Below, piece after piece: positions 24,552 through 33,278 of a DNA stretch of 60,035 nucleotides. The notes under the pieces are model-generated. The model did no database searches and was not told where the DNA came from. It saw only the letters and a list, made by a program, of their open reading frames with translations. Positions within the stretch are counted from its first letter, which is position 1. Each line of letters opens with the position of its first letter. Both the position numbers and the translations under genes were made by a program. This DNA is from Prosthecobacter sp. (GTDB taxonomy: Bacteria > Verrucomicrobiota > Verrucomicrobiia > Verrucomicrobiales > Verrucomicrobiaceae), in assembly GCF_020439865.1 (NCBI RefSeq), contig NZ_JAGRPF010000052.1, positions 1-60,035 of the forward strand, given 5' to 3'.

Positions 24552-25094
24552 ATGTCCCGCATCATCCTCGGCGTCACCGGTTCCATCGCGGCCTACAAGG
24601 CGGCGGACCTCGCCAGCCAGCTCACCAAGGCCGGCCACTCGGTGACCTGCGTTTTGACCCGATCCGCGCTGGAATTCGTCACCCCGCTGACTTTGGCCAC
24701 GCTGTCGAAGAATCCGGTCGTTTCGGACCTTTTTGCCGAAAAAGAAGGCTGGCAGCCCGGGCACATCCAGCTCGCCGACGAGGCCGACCTGCTCCTCATC
24801 GCCCCCGCCACCGCCAATATTCTGGCGTCCATGGCGAACGGCTTCGCCAACGATGCCCTCACCGCCATCGCCCTCGCCACCCGCGCCCCGATCCTGATCG
24901 CCCCCGCCATGAATGGCAAAATGTGGCAGCATCCGGCCACGCAAAAGAACGTCGAGACCCTTCGTGGCTTTGGTACCCAATTCGTCGAACCGGCCGAAGG
25001 CATGCTCGCCTGCGGTTACGAAGGCGTGGGACGGCTGGCGGAGGTCGAGACGATTCTGCAGGCCGTCAATGCCTTGCTCAGCGCGAAGAAGTGA
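24552..25094 (+). CDS. coaC: Phosphopantothenoylcysteine decarboxylase-type flavoprotein (CoaC alone)
   Basis: 180 residues from the ATG at 24552 (MSRIILGVTGSIAAYKAADL). The HFCD fold is complete: the active-site His in GHIQLADEADLLLIAPATAN, PAMNGKMWQHPAT (the PAMNxxMW loop) and the lid ACGYEGVGRL. It decarboxylates phosphopantothenoylcysteine with FMN on the way to CoA. Most bacteria carry this fused to CoaB; here the chain ends after the CoaC domain and no CoaB follows. Its last 17 bases overlap the convergent hydrolase gene. Confidence 0.9.
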   Translation: MSRIILGVTGSIAAYKAADLASQLTKAGHSVTCVLTRSALEFVTPLTLATLSKNPVVSDLFAEKEGWQPGHIQLADEADLLLIAPATANILASMANGFANDALTAIALATRAPILIAPAMNGKMWQHPATQKNVETLRGFGTQFVEPAEGMLACGYEGVGRLAEVETILQAVNALLSAKK

Positions 25095-25920
25095 CGCGCT
25101 TCAGCCACTCACGCGCTTGATCGCGTGTCGGGCTCGGTCGCAAAGTCCAAGCGTCGTTATGATTGCGGAAACCGGTACTCAGGAAGGTCAGATCGGCGTT
25201 CGGCAGGAGCGGGCGGAGGTATTGCTCGGTTACTTGAGCGTTCGTGCCCTCGCCGCAGATGAATTGCGGGCGGTTGCCGAGACGTTTGATGCGGACGAGT
25301 GCGGATTCGCGGTCTGAGTTCGGATACGGCCAAGTCTTCACGCCATCGTAGTGGCTGTAAGCAAAGAAAGCGCACCAGAGCTTCGCGGTTTCGTCGTCGT
25401 AAAAGCCGAGGTAGTTGCACGCGATCGCGCCACGCGAGAATCCGGCGAGCACGATCTTCGATTCATCGCCGCTGAAGTCGTGGCAGACGGCTTTCACGGA
25501 TTCACGCAGGTGTTTGAGCGTCGGTTGAGGGTCGTAGGCAGGTTTGTCACCCCACCAGGTGATGGCGATCTGATCGCCTTTGGCATTCAAATAGGGCACG
25601 CAGAGCCAGATGAAGCCTTTTCCGCCGGAGAGACCATAGCCGAGGTTACTGCCTTCCGGCAGGCCGGTGCTCACATCGCCGAACGCATTCGTGTAGCCGC
25701 CGTTCCCGGCGAGTTCGACGATCACCGGCCACTTCGCGTCCGCTTTCCAGTCCGTGGGCAGGTAGAGCACACTGAGGCCATGACGCACACGCTTGCCCGC
25801 GGCGGGCGGACCTTCGCTCAACGCGGGCACCTCGAGATCGGCGGGAACACTGCGAATGTCGGGCAGCTCGGCGGCAAACAGCGCCACCTGCGCGAAGAGC
25901 AGCAGCATCACGTGTTTCAC
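25078..25920 (-). CDS. Secreted alpha/beta hydrolase of an overlapped operon
   Basis: About 280 residues. The GTG at 25920 overlaps the upstream stop as GTGA, and the resulting N-terminus (VKHVMLLLFAQVALFAAE) is a signal peptide. The core shows a strand and oxyanion region (WPVIVELAGNGGYTN) and a nucleophile elbow GFSRGA, plus a late Asp/His pair candidate (GFRNHNDAW). Overall it resembles esterase/dipeptidyl-peptidase-like hydrolases. Substrate is unknown. It is the last gene of the DUF1552-DUF1592-HMA operon, which suggests an extracytoplasmic task shared with those proteins. Confidence 0.8.
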   Translation of the reverse strand: MKHVMLLLFAQVALFAAELPDIRSVPADLEVPALSEGPPAAGKRVRHGLSVLYLPTDWKADAKWPVIVELAGNGGYTNAFGDVSTGLPEGSNLGYGLSGGKGFIWLCVPYLNAKGDQIAITWWGDKPAYDPQPTLKHLRESVKAVCHDFSGDESKIVLAGFSRGAIACNYLGFYDDETAKLWCAFFAYSHYDGVKTWPYPNSDRESALVRIKRLGNRPQFICGEGTNAQVTEQYLRPLLPNADLTFLSTGFRNHNDAWTLRPSPTRDQAREWLKRVTSSR

Positions 25921-26456
25921 GGCGTGAGCACCTCCACGCGACCTTTCTTGAGCGCGGCGAGCAAATCCTCGCGCTTCACCTTCGCGGGATCGATCCACGC
26001 GGTCAAAAGATTGGTCTGGCTGATGCTGGCGTGTTCGACGCCGTCGAGTTTGGCGATGGCGATGTAGGCGCCGTAACGGCAGGCCATGCAGTCGAGCAGG
26101 CCGGCCTGGATTTCGATCTTCTCCATCTTGTCTTCCGCGAGCGTGGCCGGCGGCTTCAGCGTGAATGTGCCACGCGAAGCGGCTTTGAGCAGGCTGTCGA
26201 GCTTCTGCGTGATGGCCTCCTCGGCCGGTGGTTTCTTTGGATTGATCGACGGGAAAAGCGCGGACAGCTCGTAGCGCAGCACAATCTCGGTCGTGGCGGG
26301 ATCGACGTTCACGAGTTCGACACCGGCGATGGTCTTCACCAGTTCGCGCAGATCGTCCACACGTGAGGGCTCGCTGATGCCAATGATGCGATGTTTTGAC
26401 TCGTCCGCGTGCAAAGCAGCAGCGGCAAACGCAAGGATGAGAAGGATGCGGTTCAT
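25917..26456 (-). CDS. Secreted protein with HMA-like CxxC domain
   Basis: 179 residues with a signal peptide (MNRILLILAFAAAALHA). The C-terminal ~65 residues look like a heavy-metal-associated fold with LLDCMACRYGAYIAI (Cys123, Cys126), then VEHASISQTNLLTAWIDPAK and a terminal helix. The N-terminal part (~22-65) has a similar strand/helix rhythm but no cysteines. It could bind copper or donate thiols to a c-type cytochrome partner; this is inference. Its ATG overlaps the DUF1592 stop by one base (TGATG) and its stop overlaps the hydrolase start, placing it tightly in the operon. Confidence 0.72.
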   Translation of the reverse strand: MNRILLILAFAAAALHADESKHRIIGISEPSRVDDLRELVKTIAGVELVNVDPATTEIVLRYELSALFPSINPKKPPAEEAITQKLDSLLKAASRGTFTLKPPATLAEDKMEKIEIQAGLLDCMACRYGAYIAIAKLDGVEHASISQTNLLTAWIDPAKVKREDLLAALKKGRVEVLTP

Positions 26457-29035
26457 CAGTGGGTCTGGAAGAGCGGGCTTTGCACGATTTCGTGGATCAG
26501 CGTGCGGACACCGCCGCCTTGTTTTTCGGTTTTCGTGAGGATGTCATTCAGCGCGGCGCGGTCGCTGAAGGCCACGGGACGGCCGGTGGCATAGACGAGG
26601 AACTGCTGCGCAAGATTCTTCAGAAGCAGATGCTTGTCGGCGGCGAGCATCGTCTTGAAATCGGTGATGCCGGCAAACTTGCGCGCACCCGGCATCTCAC
26701 CGCTGGCATCGACGGCAGGACCGAGCTTGAAGCCGATGGGAATCTTCGGGTCGATGCTGCCGCGTGGTGCTTTGTCGCCCTTGTCGTTGCTGCGATAACG
26801 CTCACGAAATCCGCCGATGACATCGAAGGATTCCAGCGCGAAGCCCGGCGGATCGATCTCCGCGTGGCAGCCCGCGCAGGCGGAGTTGTTGCGGTGTTTG
26901 TTGAGCAGCTCACGGATCGTCGTCGCGCCCTGCACATCCGGTTCGACGGCAGGCACGTTCGGTGGCGGAGGCTGCGGCGGTTTGCCGAGCAGTCGCGCCA
27001 TCACATACGCGCCGCGCACGACGGGCGAGGTGGTGGTGCCGTTCGCGGTGATTTTCAAAACCGCCGCCTGTGTGAGGAAACCGCCGCGCGGGCAGTCCTT
27101 CGGCAGCTTCACCTTGCGAATCTTCGGTCCGCTCACGCCGGCGATGCCGTAATGCACGGCGAGTTTCTCATTCAGCATCGCGAAGTCGGACTGCACGAGA
27201 TAACCGGCAGCGAGATCGTTTTCGAGGAGCTCACGGAAGTAGGCGCGCGTCTCTGCCACCATGCTGTCCTGCAAATACGGGCTGAACTCGGGGTAGAGCT
27301 TCTTGTCGGGATCGTTCGCGGCGATGGCGCGCAGCTTGAGCCACTGGCCGAGGAAGTCTTCGATGAAGCGCTGCGACTTCGGATCTTTAAGCAGACGCTC
27401 GACCTGCGCGTGCAGCGTCTTGGAGTCGTTGAGGTTTTGCGCGAGCAGTGTTTCGTCCGGCGTGGAGTTCCAGAGGAAATACGACAACCGCGCGGCAAGC
27501 GCCTGATGGTCCAGGCGGCCTGCAGGCTCGACGTGATACAAGAAGTCCGGCGAGCACAATGCCGCGCGATAAACCCAGCGCATTGCAGTTTCAAAGCAGT
27601 CTCCCGCCTTCAATCGCTCTTCGCATTTCGCCACGTAGGCCTTGCGAATGTCGTCGCTGACCGGACGACGGAACGCTTTGGGCAAAAACGACGCGAGCAG
27701 CCGGCCTGCCACGATGAGCGGCTGCTCCGGTTGCACGGTCCAGACGGTTTTGTCGGTCGCTTCGGGCTTGTTGCGGGCGCCGGTGATCTCCTGTTTGAGC
27801 GGAAGGCGCACGGGCGCACGGCCTTCCTTGAACTCCGTCAACGGCAGATCACCAAAGAGCAACTGATGCGCACGCGGCGGCCAAACGTCGTAAAGCGGAC
27901 CTTCGACCTCGACCCAGTCGTTCGCGATGCACGGCCCGGTGTAGCCCATCGTGCGATCCAACTGCCCCCAAGTGCCGACGCGATACAACACGACCGGCGC
28001 GAGCGAGGCGACGTTGAAGCCGAACGTCTCCTTGAAGTTCAGCCACACATCGAGTTCGTGAATCTGCGACTTGAGTGACGGCGCGTCGTAATAACCGAGC
28101 ACGTAGCTGGGATGCTGACCGCCGCGGCCGTTTTCATTGAATTGCACGACCGAGAGCCGTGCCGCCTCGACTCCGCGTGACGGCAAAATCTGGCCTTTGT
28201 CCCATTGCAGGCTCCAAAACGAGGCACGCACACGATAGCGGCCCGGATAGAGCGCGGCGAAGCGGCGGAAGTAGGCGTTCCACGATTCGTCCTCGTGCCG
28301 GAACACGCCGACGCTGCTCATGCGATCGAACACGCCGAGACTTTCATGCGCGCCCTGGTTCACATGCGCGTAAGCGCCTGCGGGAGGCATGACGGGATCG
28401 TGCTTCTTGTCGCGTAGCAGCACGGCATCGCCCTGCATGAGCATGATGTCGGGCTCGTAATTGCCGGCGAGCGAAAGGCGCTCGATGGAAGATGGCGGCG
28501 CAGTCGGACGCGTGGCGATGGCCATGTCGAGCGTCTTATCGGCGGCCTCGATGTACTTCGCCATGTTGACGTGTGAGATGTCGAGCGCATCGCTGTTGTT
28601 GTCGAAACCATGCGCTGAGCCATCCGCGGGAAGTCCGGCCTGCAAGGCGATGCCGGGCAGGTCAAAGAGATCGCGCACGGTGTTCTCATACTCGCCGCGT
28701 GTGAGCCGGCGCAGGCCGCTGCGGCTTTCGGCATCGACTTGTTCGGCATCGGTGAGCGATTTCGCGATCTGCGTCGTCGCGGCGATCATTTCATCGCGCT
28801 TCGGGCGCTCACGCTTTTTCGGCGGCATCTCTCCCAACTCGATGCGGTCATGGATGCGCACCCACAGCGCGAAATTGTCCTCGTCGCCGAGGTTTTGCTT
28901 CAACGACGTTAGATCGAGCCCGCCTTTGCGCGTGTCCGCGTCGTGGCACTCGACACAATGTGTGTCGAAGAAGGCCGTGGGCATGGCTGCTTGAAGGCCC
29001 GTGCATGCAAAGATGAAGACGAGCGACCGCATCAT
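26456..29035 (-). CDS. Planctomycete-type cytochrome protein (DUF1587/DUF1592/DUF1588/DUF1585)
   Basis: 859 residues. A signal peptide (to about QAAMP) precedes a cytochrome-like segment with CVECH (Cys27, Cys30, His31). The PVC domain series follows in its usual order: DUF1587 (GLRRLTRGEYENTVRDLFDL), a long middle with a beta-sandwich region, DUF1592 (ALAARLSYFLWNSTPDETLL), DUF1588 with a second haem motif CAGCH near residue 718, and DUF1585 at the end (FLVYATGRPVAFSDRAALND). It is thought to be periplasmic and redox-active, but the substrate is unknown. Its ATG overlaps the DUF1552 stop by 4 bases. Confidence 0.95.
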   Translation of the reverse strand: MMRSLVFIFACTGLQAAMPTAFFDTHCVECHDADTRKGGLDLTSLKQNLGDEDNFALWVRIHDRIELGEMPPKKRERPKRDEMIAATTQIAKSLTDAEQVDAESRSGLRRLTRGEYENTVRDLFDLPGIALQAGLPADGSAHGFDNNSDALDISHVNMAKYIEAADKTLDMAIATRPTAPPSSIERLSLAGNYEPDIMLMQGDAVLLRDKKHDPVMPPAGAYAHVNQGAHESLGVFDRMSSVGVFRHEDESWNAYFRRFAALYPGRYRVRASFWSLQWDKGQILPSRGVEAARLSVVQFNENGRGGQHPSYVLGYYDAPSLKSQIHELDVWLNFKETFGFNVASLAPVVLYRVGTWGQLDRTMGYTGPCIANDWVEVEGPLYDVWPPRAHQLLFGDLPLTEFKEGRAPVRLPLKQEITGARNKPEATDKTVWTVQPEQPLIVAGRLLASFLPKAFRRPVSDDIRKAYVAKCEERLKAGDCFETAMRWVYRAALCSPDFLYHVEPAGRLDHQALAARLSYFLWNSTPDETLLAQNLNDSKTLHAQVERLLKDPKSQRFIEDFLGQWLKLRAIAANDPDKKLYPEFSPYLQDSMVAETRAYFRELLENDLAAGYLVQSDFAMLNEKLAVHYGIAGVSGPKIRKVKLPKDCPRGGFLTQAAVLKITANGTTTSPVVRGAYVMARLLGKPPQPPPPNVPAVEPDVQGATTIRELLNKHRNNSACAGCHAEIDPPGFALESFDVIGGFRERYRSNDKGDKAPRGSIDPKIPIGFKLGPAVDASGEMPGARKFAGITDFKTMLAADKHLLLKNLAQQFLVYATGRPVAFSDRAALNDILTKTEKQGGGVRTLIHEIVQSPLFQTH

Positions 29036-30276
29036 GCCATTTCGAGCCCATTCATCGTTCCTTTGGCGGTGGAAAACTCATCCGTTTCAACACCAAGACG
29101 CTGCAGCATCGTGAGATAGAGATTGCTCAGCGGGTAATTGTTCTTGGTGTCGAAAGCGAGGTGCTGGCCGTGCTTGAAGCCGCCGCCGGCGAGCAGCACA
29201 GGCAGGTTCACGTTGCTGTGGGAGTTCGCGCTGCCCATTGGCGTGCCGTAGAGCACTTGCGTGCGGTCGAGCAGCGATTCGTCTTCCTCCTTCGTCGAAT
29301 CGAGAACGGCGAGGAAATCGTTCAGCGCCTCGAATTGTGCTTCCTCTTTCACGCGCAACTCGGCGATGGCCTCGGGGCGGTTGCCGTGATGCGTGATGTT
29401 GTGAATGACGACCGTGTCGATGAAGAGCGTGATGATGCGTGTGGAGTCGGTCTCCAGCGCGAGCTTCATCACATCAAACATGAGCCGCGTGCGCGCCACG
29501 AACTCGCGCGCGTCGTCGATGTCACTCGGCGCCTGGGCTTTGACGACGGGCTTGGGCTTGTATTCCCATTCCTCGGCATTGTGCAGGCGGCGTTCGAGTT
29601 CGCGCACGGAAGTCTGGTATTCTTCGAGACGCTGTTGGTCGGATTTGGAAAGCGTTTTGCTGAGCCGCTTCGATTGATCGCCGACAAAGTCGAGCATGCT
29701 GCGGCCCTGGCGCAGCGCCTCGACATTGGCCTCGACCTCGCTGGCCTTGCCCTGCACGAAGAGGCGCTGGAACAGTTTGCGCGGGCTGTTTTCGGCGGGA
29801 ATCGGCGCACCGCTGCGCGTGTAGCTCAGCGTGCGGCTGCCTTCGCTCGTCATCGACAGCGGCAGCGAAGGATAGCGCGTGGCATTGCCGATGTGCTCGG
29901 CGGCCACCTGGTCGAGCGAGACCCAGTTGCGGAAACCGCCACGCTCCGGATGCGGCGTGCCGGTGAGGAAGCATTTCTCCGCCGCATGACCGCCGGTGAC
30001 GCCCGGCAGGCTCACGCCCGAGAACACGGTCATCTTCTCGCGATGCTTCGCCAGTTTTTCGAGATAAGGCGTGGGCGCGTAGTCGCGTCCGGCCTTCTCC
30101 GGAAAGAAGAGCTGCGGCATGATGCCCATGTTCGTCTCGATGGCGACCATGCGCCGCGGAACGGCAGGCGCGGAGGCGGCGCCGAGCATGGACTCGAGCA
30201 ACGGCAGGCCAAGCGTGATGCCAGCGCCGCGCAACAGCGTGCGGCGTGGAAGAGGACGATGGAGGTTCAGATTCAT
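29032..30276 (-). CDS. DUF1552 protein with Tat-like signal
   Basis: 414 residues. The N-terminus contains PRRTLLRGAGITLGLPLLE, a twin-arginine-type signal, which suggests folded export. The remainder is a full DUF1552 domain (FFPEKAGRDYAPTPYLEKL, VTGGHAAEKCFLTG, SLDQVAAEHIGN, VLYGTPMGSANSHSNVNLP, LLAGGGFKHGQHLAFD), distantly sulfatase/DUF1501-like. DUF1552 and DUF1592 genes almost always travel together in PVC bacteria. This is the first gene of a four-gene overlapped operon. Function is unknown. Confidence 0.95.
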   Translation of the reverse strand: MNLNLHRPLPRRTLLRGAGITLGLPLLESMLGAASAPAVPRRMVAIETNMGIMPQLFFPEKAGRDYAPTPYLEKLAKHREKMTVFSGVSLPGVTGGHAAEKCFLTGTPHPERGGFRNWVSLDQVAAEHIGNATRYPSLPLSMTSEGSRTLSYTRSGAPIPAENSPRKLFQRLFVQGKASEVEANVEALRQGRSMLDFVGDQSKRLSKTLSKSDQQRLEEYQTSVRELERRLHNAEEWEYKPKPVVKAQAPSDIDDAREFVARTRLMFDVMKLALETDSTRIITLFIDTVVIHNITHHGNRPEAIAELRVKEEAQFEALNDFLAVLDSTKEEDESLLDRTQVLYGTPMGSANSHSNVNLPVLLAGGGFKHGQHLAFDTKNNYPLSNLYLTMLQRLGVETDEFSTAKGTMNGLEMA

Positions 30277-30349
30277 GACGAGCGCAAGCAGGTGAACGAT
30301 GGGAGACAGGCACGGCTGTCACGCAAGCGGTGATGTCGGGACGGGCCAA

Positions 30350-31369
30350 TCAGCGCAGCGGCACGCTCCACAAATGACTGCCGGAGGTGATGAAGAGAAT
30401 TTTGCCATCCTTGCCACCGAAGGCGCAGTTGCAGCACTCATCGGGCGCGACGGGAATGAATTCGATGAGCTTGCCCGAGGGCGAAAGGATGTAGCAGCCG
30501 GCCTTGAATTGCGTCGTTTCGTATTCGGTGGGCTTGTTCGTGCCTGCGGCGACGTAGATGCGGCCGGCGGTATCCATCTTCATGCCATCGGGGCCGCGAC
30601 CGTCCTTCCAGTCGAACAGAACCTTCCGCGCACCGGGCTTTACATCGCCGTTTTTGTCGAGCGTGTAGCGCAGAAGCTTCCGCGAACCGCCGTGGGTATT
30701 GTTATTGTTGTCGGCGATGTAGAGAAAACGGTCGTCTGGCGAGATGAGGATGCCGTTGGGGCGTTCTGCTCCGTCGCAAAGGATGCGTGTGATGTTTTGA
30801 ATCTCATGCGCGAAGCCGCACAGGCCTGGAGGCAAACCGGTTTGATTGATGCGATAGACTCCTTCGACCAATCGGCGAGTTGGTTCTAGGTAGTAAGTAA
30901 TGCCTGCTGGTCTTGCTTCGCGAATCTCCATCCCCTCCCGTGATCCATACCTCGGATCGGTGAAGTAAATCCGGCCCTTCGAGTCCATGCAGAGGTCGTT
31001 GGGCGAGTTGAAACGTTTCTCACGGAAACGATCCGCCAACACGGTGATGGAGCCGTCTCTCTCCGTGCGGGTGACGCGGCGATTTTTGGTTTCGCAGGCG
31101 ATGAGGCGGCCTTCGCGGTCGAAGAGGAGGCCGTTGGAGGCGTTGTGGCGGAAGACGGTCGTTTTGCCATCGGGGCCCATGCGGTTGATGTGCTTGCCAT
31201 CAGTGAAGTAGAGCGAGCCGTTGTGCCACGCGGGTCCTTCCGTCGCGCCGATGGCGCCGTGATCTTTTGGCTTCGCGCCGGGCACGATGGGCGAGCGCAG
31301 AGATGAGCACGAAGCCAGAGCGAATGCGACGGCGAGGCAGGAGAGTGGTCGGAGAGCCATGAGGCGCAT
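30350..31369 (-). CDS. SMP-30/gluconolactonase-like lipoprotein
   Basis: 339 residues. The start MRLMALRPLSCLAVAFALASC gives a lipobox Cys. The rest is a six-bladed propeller of the SMP-30/LRE family: GATEGPAWHNGSLYFTD (metal Glu), HNASNGLLFDREGRLIACE, FNSPNDLCMDSKGRIYFTDP (Asn/Asp ligands), RPNGILISPDDRFLYIADN and the late Asp in GPDGMKMDTAGRIYVA. Family members hydrolyse sugar lactones with a divalent metal. It may work in the periplasm on oxidised sugars. It is divergent from the GHL10 gene. Confidence 0.92.
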   Translation of the reverse strand: MRLMALRPLSCLAVAFALASCSSLRSPIVPGAKPKDHGAIGATEGPAWHNGSLYFTDGKHINRMGPDGKTTVFRHNASNGLLFDREGRLIACETKNRRVTRTERDGSITVLADRFREKRFNSPNDLCMDSKGRIYFTDPRYGSREGMEIREARPAGITYYLEPTRRLVEGVYRINQTGLPPGLCGFAHEIQNITRILCDGAERPNGILISPDDRFLYIADNNNNTHGGSRKLLRYTLDKNGDVKPGARKVLFDWKDGRGPDGMKMDTAGRIYVAAGTNKPTEYETTQFKAGCYILSPSGKLIEFIPVAPDECCNCAFGGKDGKILFITSGSHLWSVPLR

Positions 31370-31432
31370 GAATACGGCATGAAGCAGAAAATTTCAGCGA
31401 CACATCGGCCTCGTGGCGTTTTCTTCTGGCAC

Positions 31433-32911
31433 ATGCGTCCGCCCCCTCTGTTCGCGATTTTCTGGCTCTCCGCCCTCACGTTGCACGCCCAAACGAGCGT
31501 ACCACCGCCGTCGCGTGAGCTGCGCGGGTCGTGGATCGCGACGGTGCACAACATCAACTGGCCCAGCGAGCCGGGACTGCCGGTGGCGAAGCAGAAGGAG
31601 CAACTGACGACGCTGATCGACTCGGCGGCGGACGTGGGTCTGAACGCGCTCATCTTTCAGGTGCGGCCGGCTGGCGATGCGATGTATGAATCGAAGCTCG
31701 AACCATGGTCGCCGTTTTTGACGGGGCAGATGGGCGTCGCACCGTCGCCGTTGTGGGATCCGCTGGAGTTTGCGGTGAAGGAGGCGCACCGGCGCGGGAT
31801 GGAACTGCATGCGTGGTTCAATCCGTTTCGGGCGCTCGCAGGTGAAAAGCGAGTGCCGAGTGCGGATCACATCGTCCGCAAACATCCCGAGTGGACGATG
31901 AAGTACGGTCCCGACACGTGGATGGATCCGGGCGTGCCGGAGGTGCGCGCTCAGGTGATCGCGGTGATCATGGATGTCACGCGGCGCTACGACGTGGATG
32001 GCATTCACATCGACGACTACTTTTATCCCTATCCGATCACCGATTCGAAGAAGCAGAAGATCGAGTTTCCCGACAGCGAAACGTTTGCGCGCTACAAGGC
32101 GAACGGCGGCATGCTGGAACTCACGGCCTGGCGACGTCAGAATGTGGATGAGACCGTGCGCATCATCTACGAGGGTATCAAGGCGGAGAAGCGTTACGTG
32201 AAGTTCGGCATCAGCCCGTTTGGACTGTGGCGGCCGAATTATCCCGAAGACACCGGCGGCGGGCTCGATCCGTATGAGGATCTCGGCGCGGATTCCAGGA
32301 AGTGGCTGCAGAACGGCTGGGTCGATTACTTCACGCCGCAGCTCTACTGGACGATTGATCGTCCGAAGCTCGGCTTCATCACCTACTACGACTGGTGGCT
32401 GGAACAAAACACGATGGGCCGACACATCTGGCCGGGCATGAACAGTTCGAAGATCGGCGATGATCGCAACGCGGGCGAAATTCTGCATCAGATGAGCGTG
32501 CTGCGTGAGCGCGGTCTCAAGATGACGCCGGGGCACTTCCACTGGAACTTTGGGTCGTTGCACAAAGACCTCGGCAAGCTCGCCACTTACACGAAAGAAC
32601 GAGCCTACACCACGCATGCGATTCCGCCGGCGAGCCCCTGGTTGAGCCAGTCGGTTTTGCCCGCGCCGCTCGTTGGCAAAACGGTGCCCGGAGGCAAACT
32701 TACCGTTGCGTGGAAACACGAGGATCCGCGCTGGATGAACGCCACACGCTGGTGGGTGATGCAGGCGCTCATCAATGGCAAATGGATCACAGTGGAAACT
32801 TTTTTCAAAGATCAGCTCAGCGCAGAGTGGCCGGACAACGCAGCGGCGGTTGCCATTCGCGCCGCCGGCCTCGGCTGGGAGGCCGGCGAGGCGGGGGTGA
32901 CTACAAAGTAG
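31433..32911 (+). CDS. Secreted GHL10/DUF187-type glycoside hydrolase-like protein
   Basis: 492 residues from the ATG at 31433 (MRPPPLFAIFWLSALTLHAQ, a signal peptide); an ATG at 31379 lies only 9 bases from the divergent gene and is less likely. The TIM-barrel domain shows RGSWIATVHNINWPSEPGL, VGLNALIFQVRPAGDAMYES, MELHAWFNPFRAL, YDVDGIHIDDYFYPYP, FGISPFGLWRP and YFTPQLYWTI, all typical of GHL10 (PF02638). The acidic pair in HIDDY is a plausible catalytic site. A C-terminal beta-rich extension (~400-492) follows. Likely acts on an extracellular glycan or peptidoglycan-like substrate. Confidence 0.93.
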   Translation: MRPPPLFAIFWLSALTLHAQTSVPPPSRELRGSWIATVHNINWPSEPGLPVAKQKEQLTTLIDSAADVGLNALIFQVRPAGDAMYESKLEPWSPFLTGQMGVAPSPLWDPLEFAVKEAHRRGMELHAWFNPFRALAGEKRVPSADHIVRKHPEWTMKYGPDTWMDPGVPEVRAQVIAVIMDVTRRYDVDGIHIDDYFYPYPITDSKKQKIEFPDSETFARYKANGGMLELTAWRRQNVDETVRIIYEGIKAEKRYVKFGISPFGLWRPNYPEDTGGGLDPYEDLGADSRKWLQNGWVDYFTPQLYWTIDRPKLGFITYYDWWLEQNTMGRHIWPGMNSSKIGDDRNAGEILHQMSVLRERGLKMTPGHFHWNFGSLHKDLGKLATYTKERAYTTHAIPPASPWLSQSVLPAPLVGKTVPGGKLTVAWKHEDPRWMNATRWWVMQALINGKWITVETFFKDQLSAEWPDNAAAVAIRAAGLGWEAGEAGVTTK

Positions 32912-32980
32912 CCTCGATACTGGAAGGGCAGGAGAGGACATGAGGGTTGTCATCCCGGACACAGGCCGCATGGTGTTCTC

Positions 32981-33268
32981 ATGAGACCGAGAACGTTCGA
33001 ACTGCGGGGATGGCCCGCCATGCTGCTGCTGGGGGTCCTTGCGGTCGTGGCGGTGGGCTTGGTGGCGCTTGTGCTGATGGTGGGAGCTGCGGTGGCCGTG
33101 GTGGGGCTGGCGATTTCGGCCGGAGCAGCGCTGTATTACGCTGTGCGACGCAAACTGGTGCAGGGCACCAAAGCATCCGACTGGCAGGTCGAGGATCAGC
33201 AGCCGACGTCTTCGTCACTCGAAGTAAGAGAGATCGAGGTCGAGGTGCTGCCTGAGAAGAGACTTTGA
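32981..33268 (+). CDS. Small membrane protein
   Basis: 95 residues. A long Gly/Ala/Val/Leu-rich stretch (AMLLLGVLAVVAVGLVALVL, then VAVVGLAISAGAALYYAV) forms one long or two short membrane helices. A cytoplasmic tail with acidic strands (LEVREIEVEVLPEK) follows. No family recognised. It lies 70 bases after the GHL10 gene and ends 10 bases before the convergent gene. Confidence 0.6.
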   Translation: MRPRTFELRGWPAMLLLGVLAVVAVGLVALVLMVGAAVAVVGLAISAGAALYYAVRRKLVQGTKASDWQVEDQQPTSSSLEVREIEVEVLPEKRL

Positions 33269-33278
33269 CGCCTGATGC

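Noticed and set aside
26459..28078. Open frame of 539 codons on the plus strand
   Set aside because: It lies wholly opposite the DUF1592 gene, whose domains and haem motifs are clear. The plus-strand product is Arg/His/Val-rich with no motif, as expected for a high-GC shadow.
29161..30333. Open frame of 390 codons on the plus strand
   Set aside because: Antisense to the DUF1552 gene with its Tat signal; composition is typical of a shadow frame.
31394..32971. Open frame of 525 codons on the minus strand
   Set aside because: It is antisense to the GHL10 glycoside-hydrolase gene and has no recognisable domain or coding-like composition.
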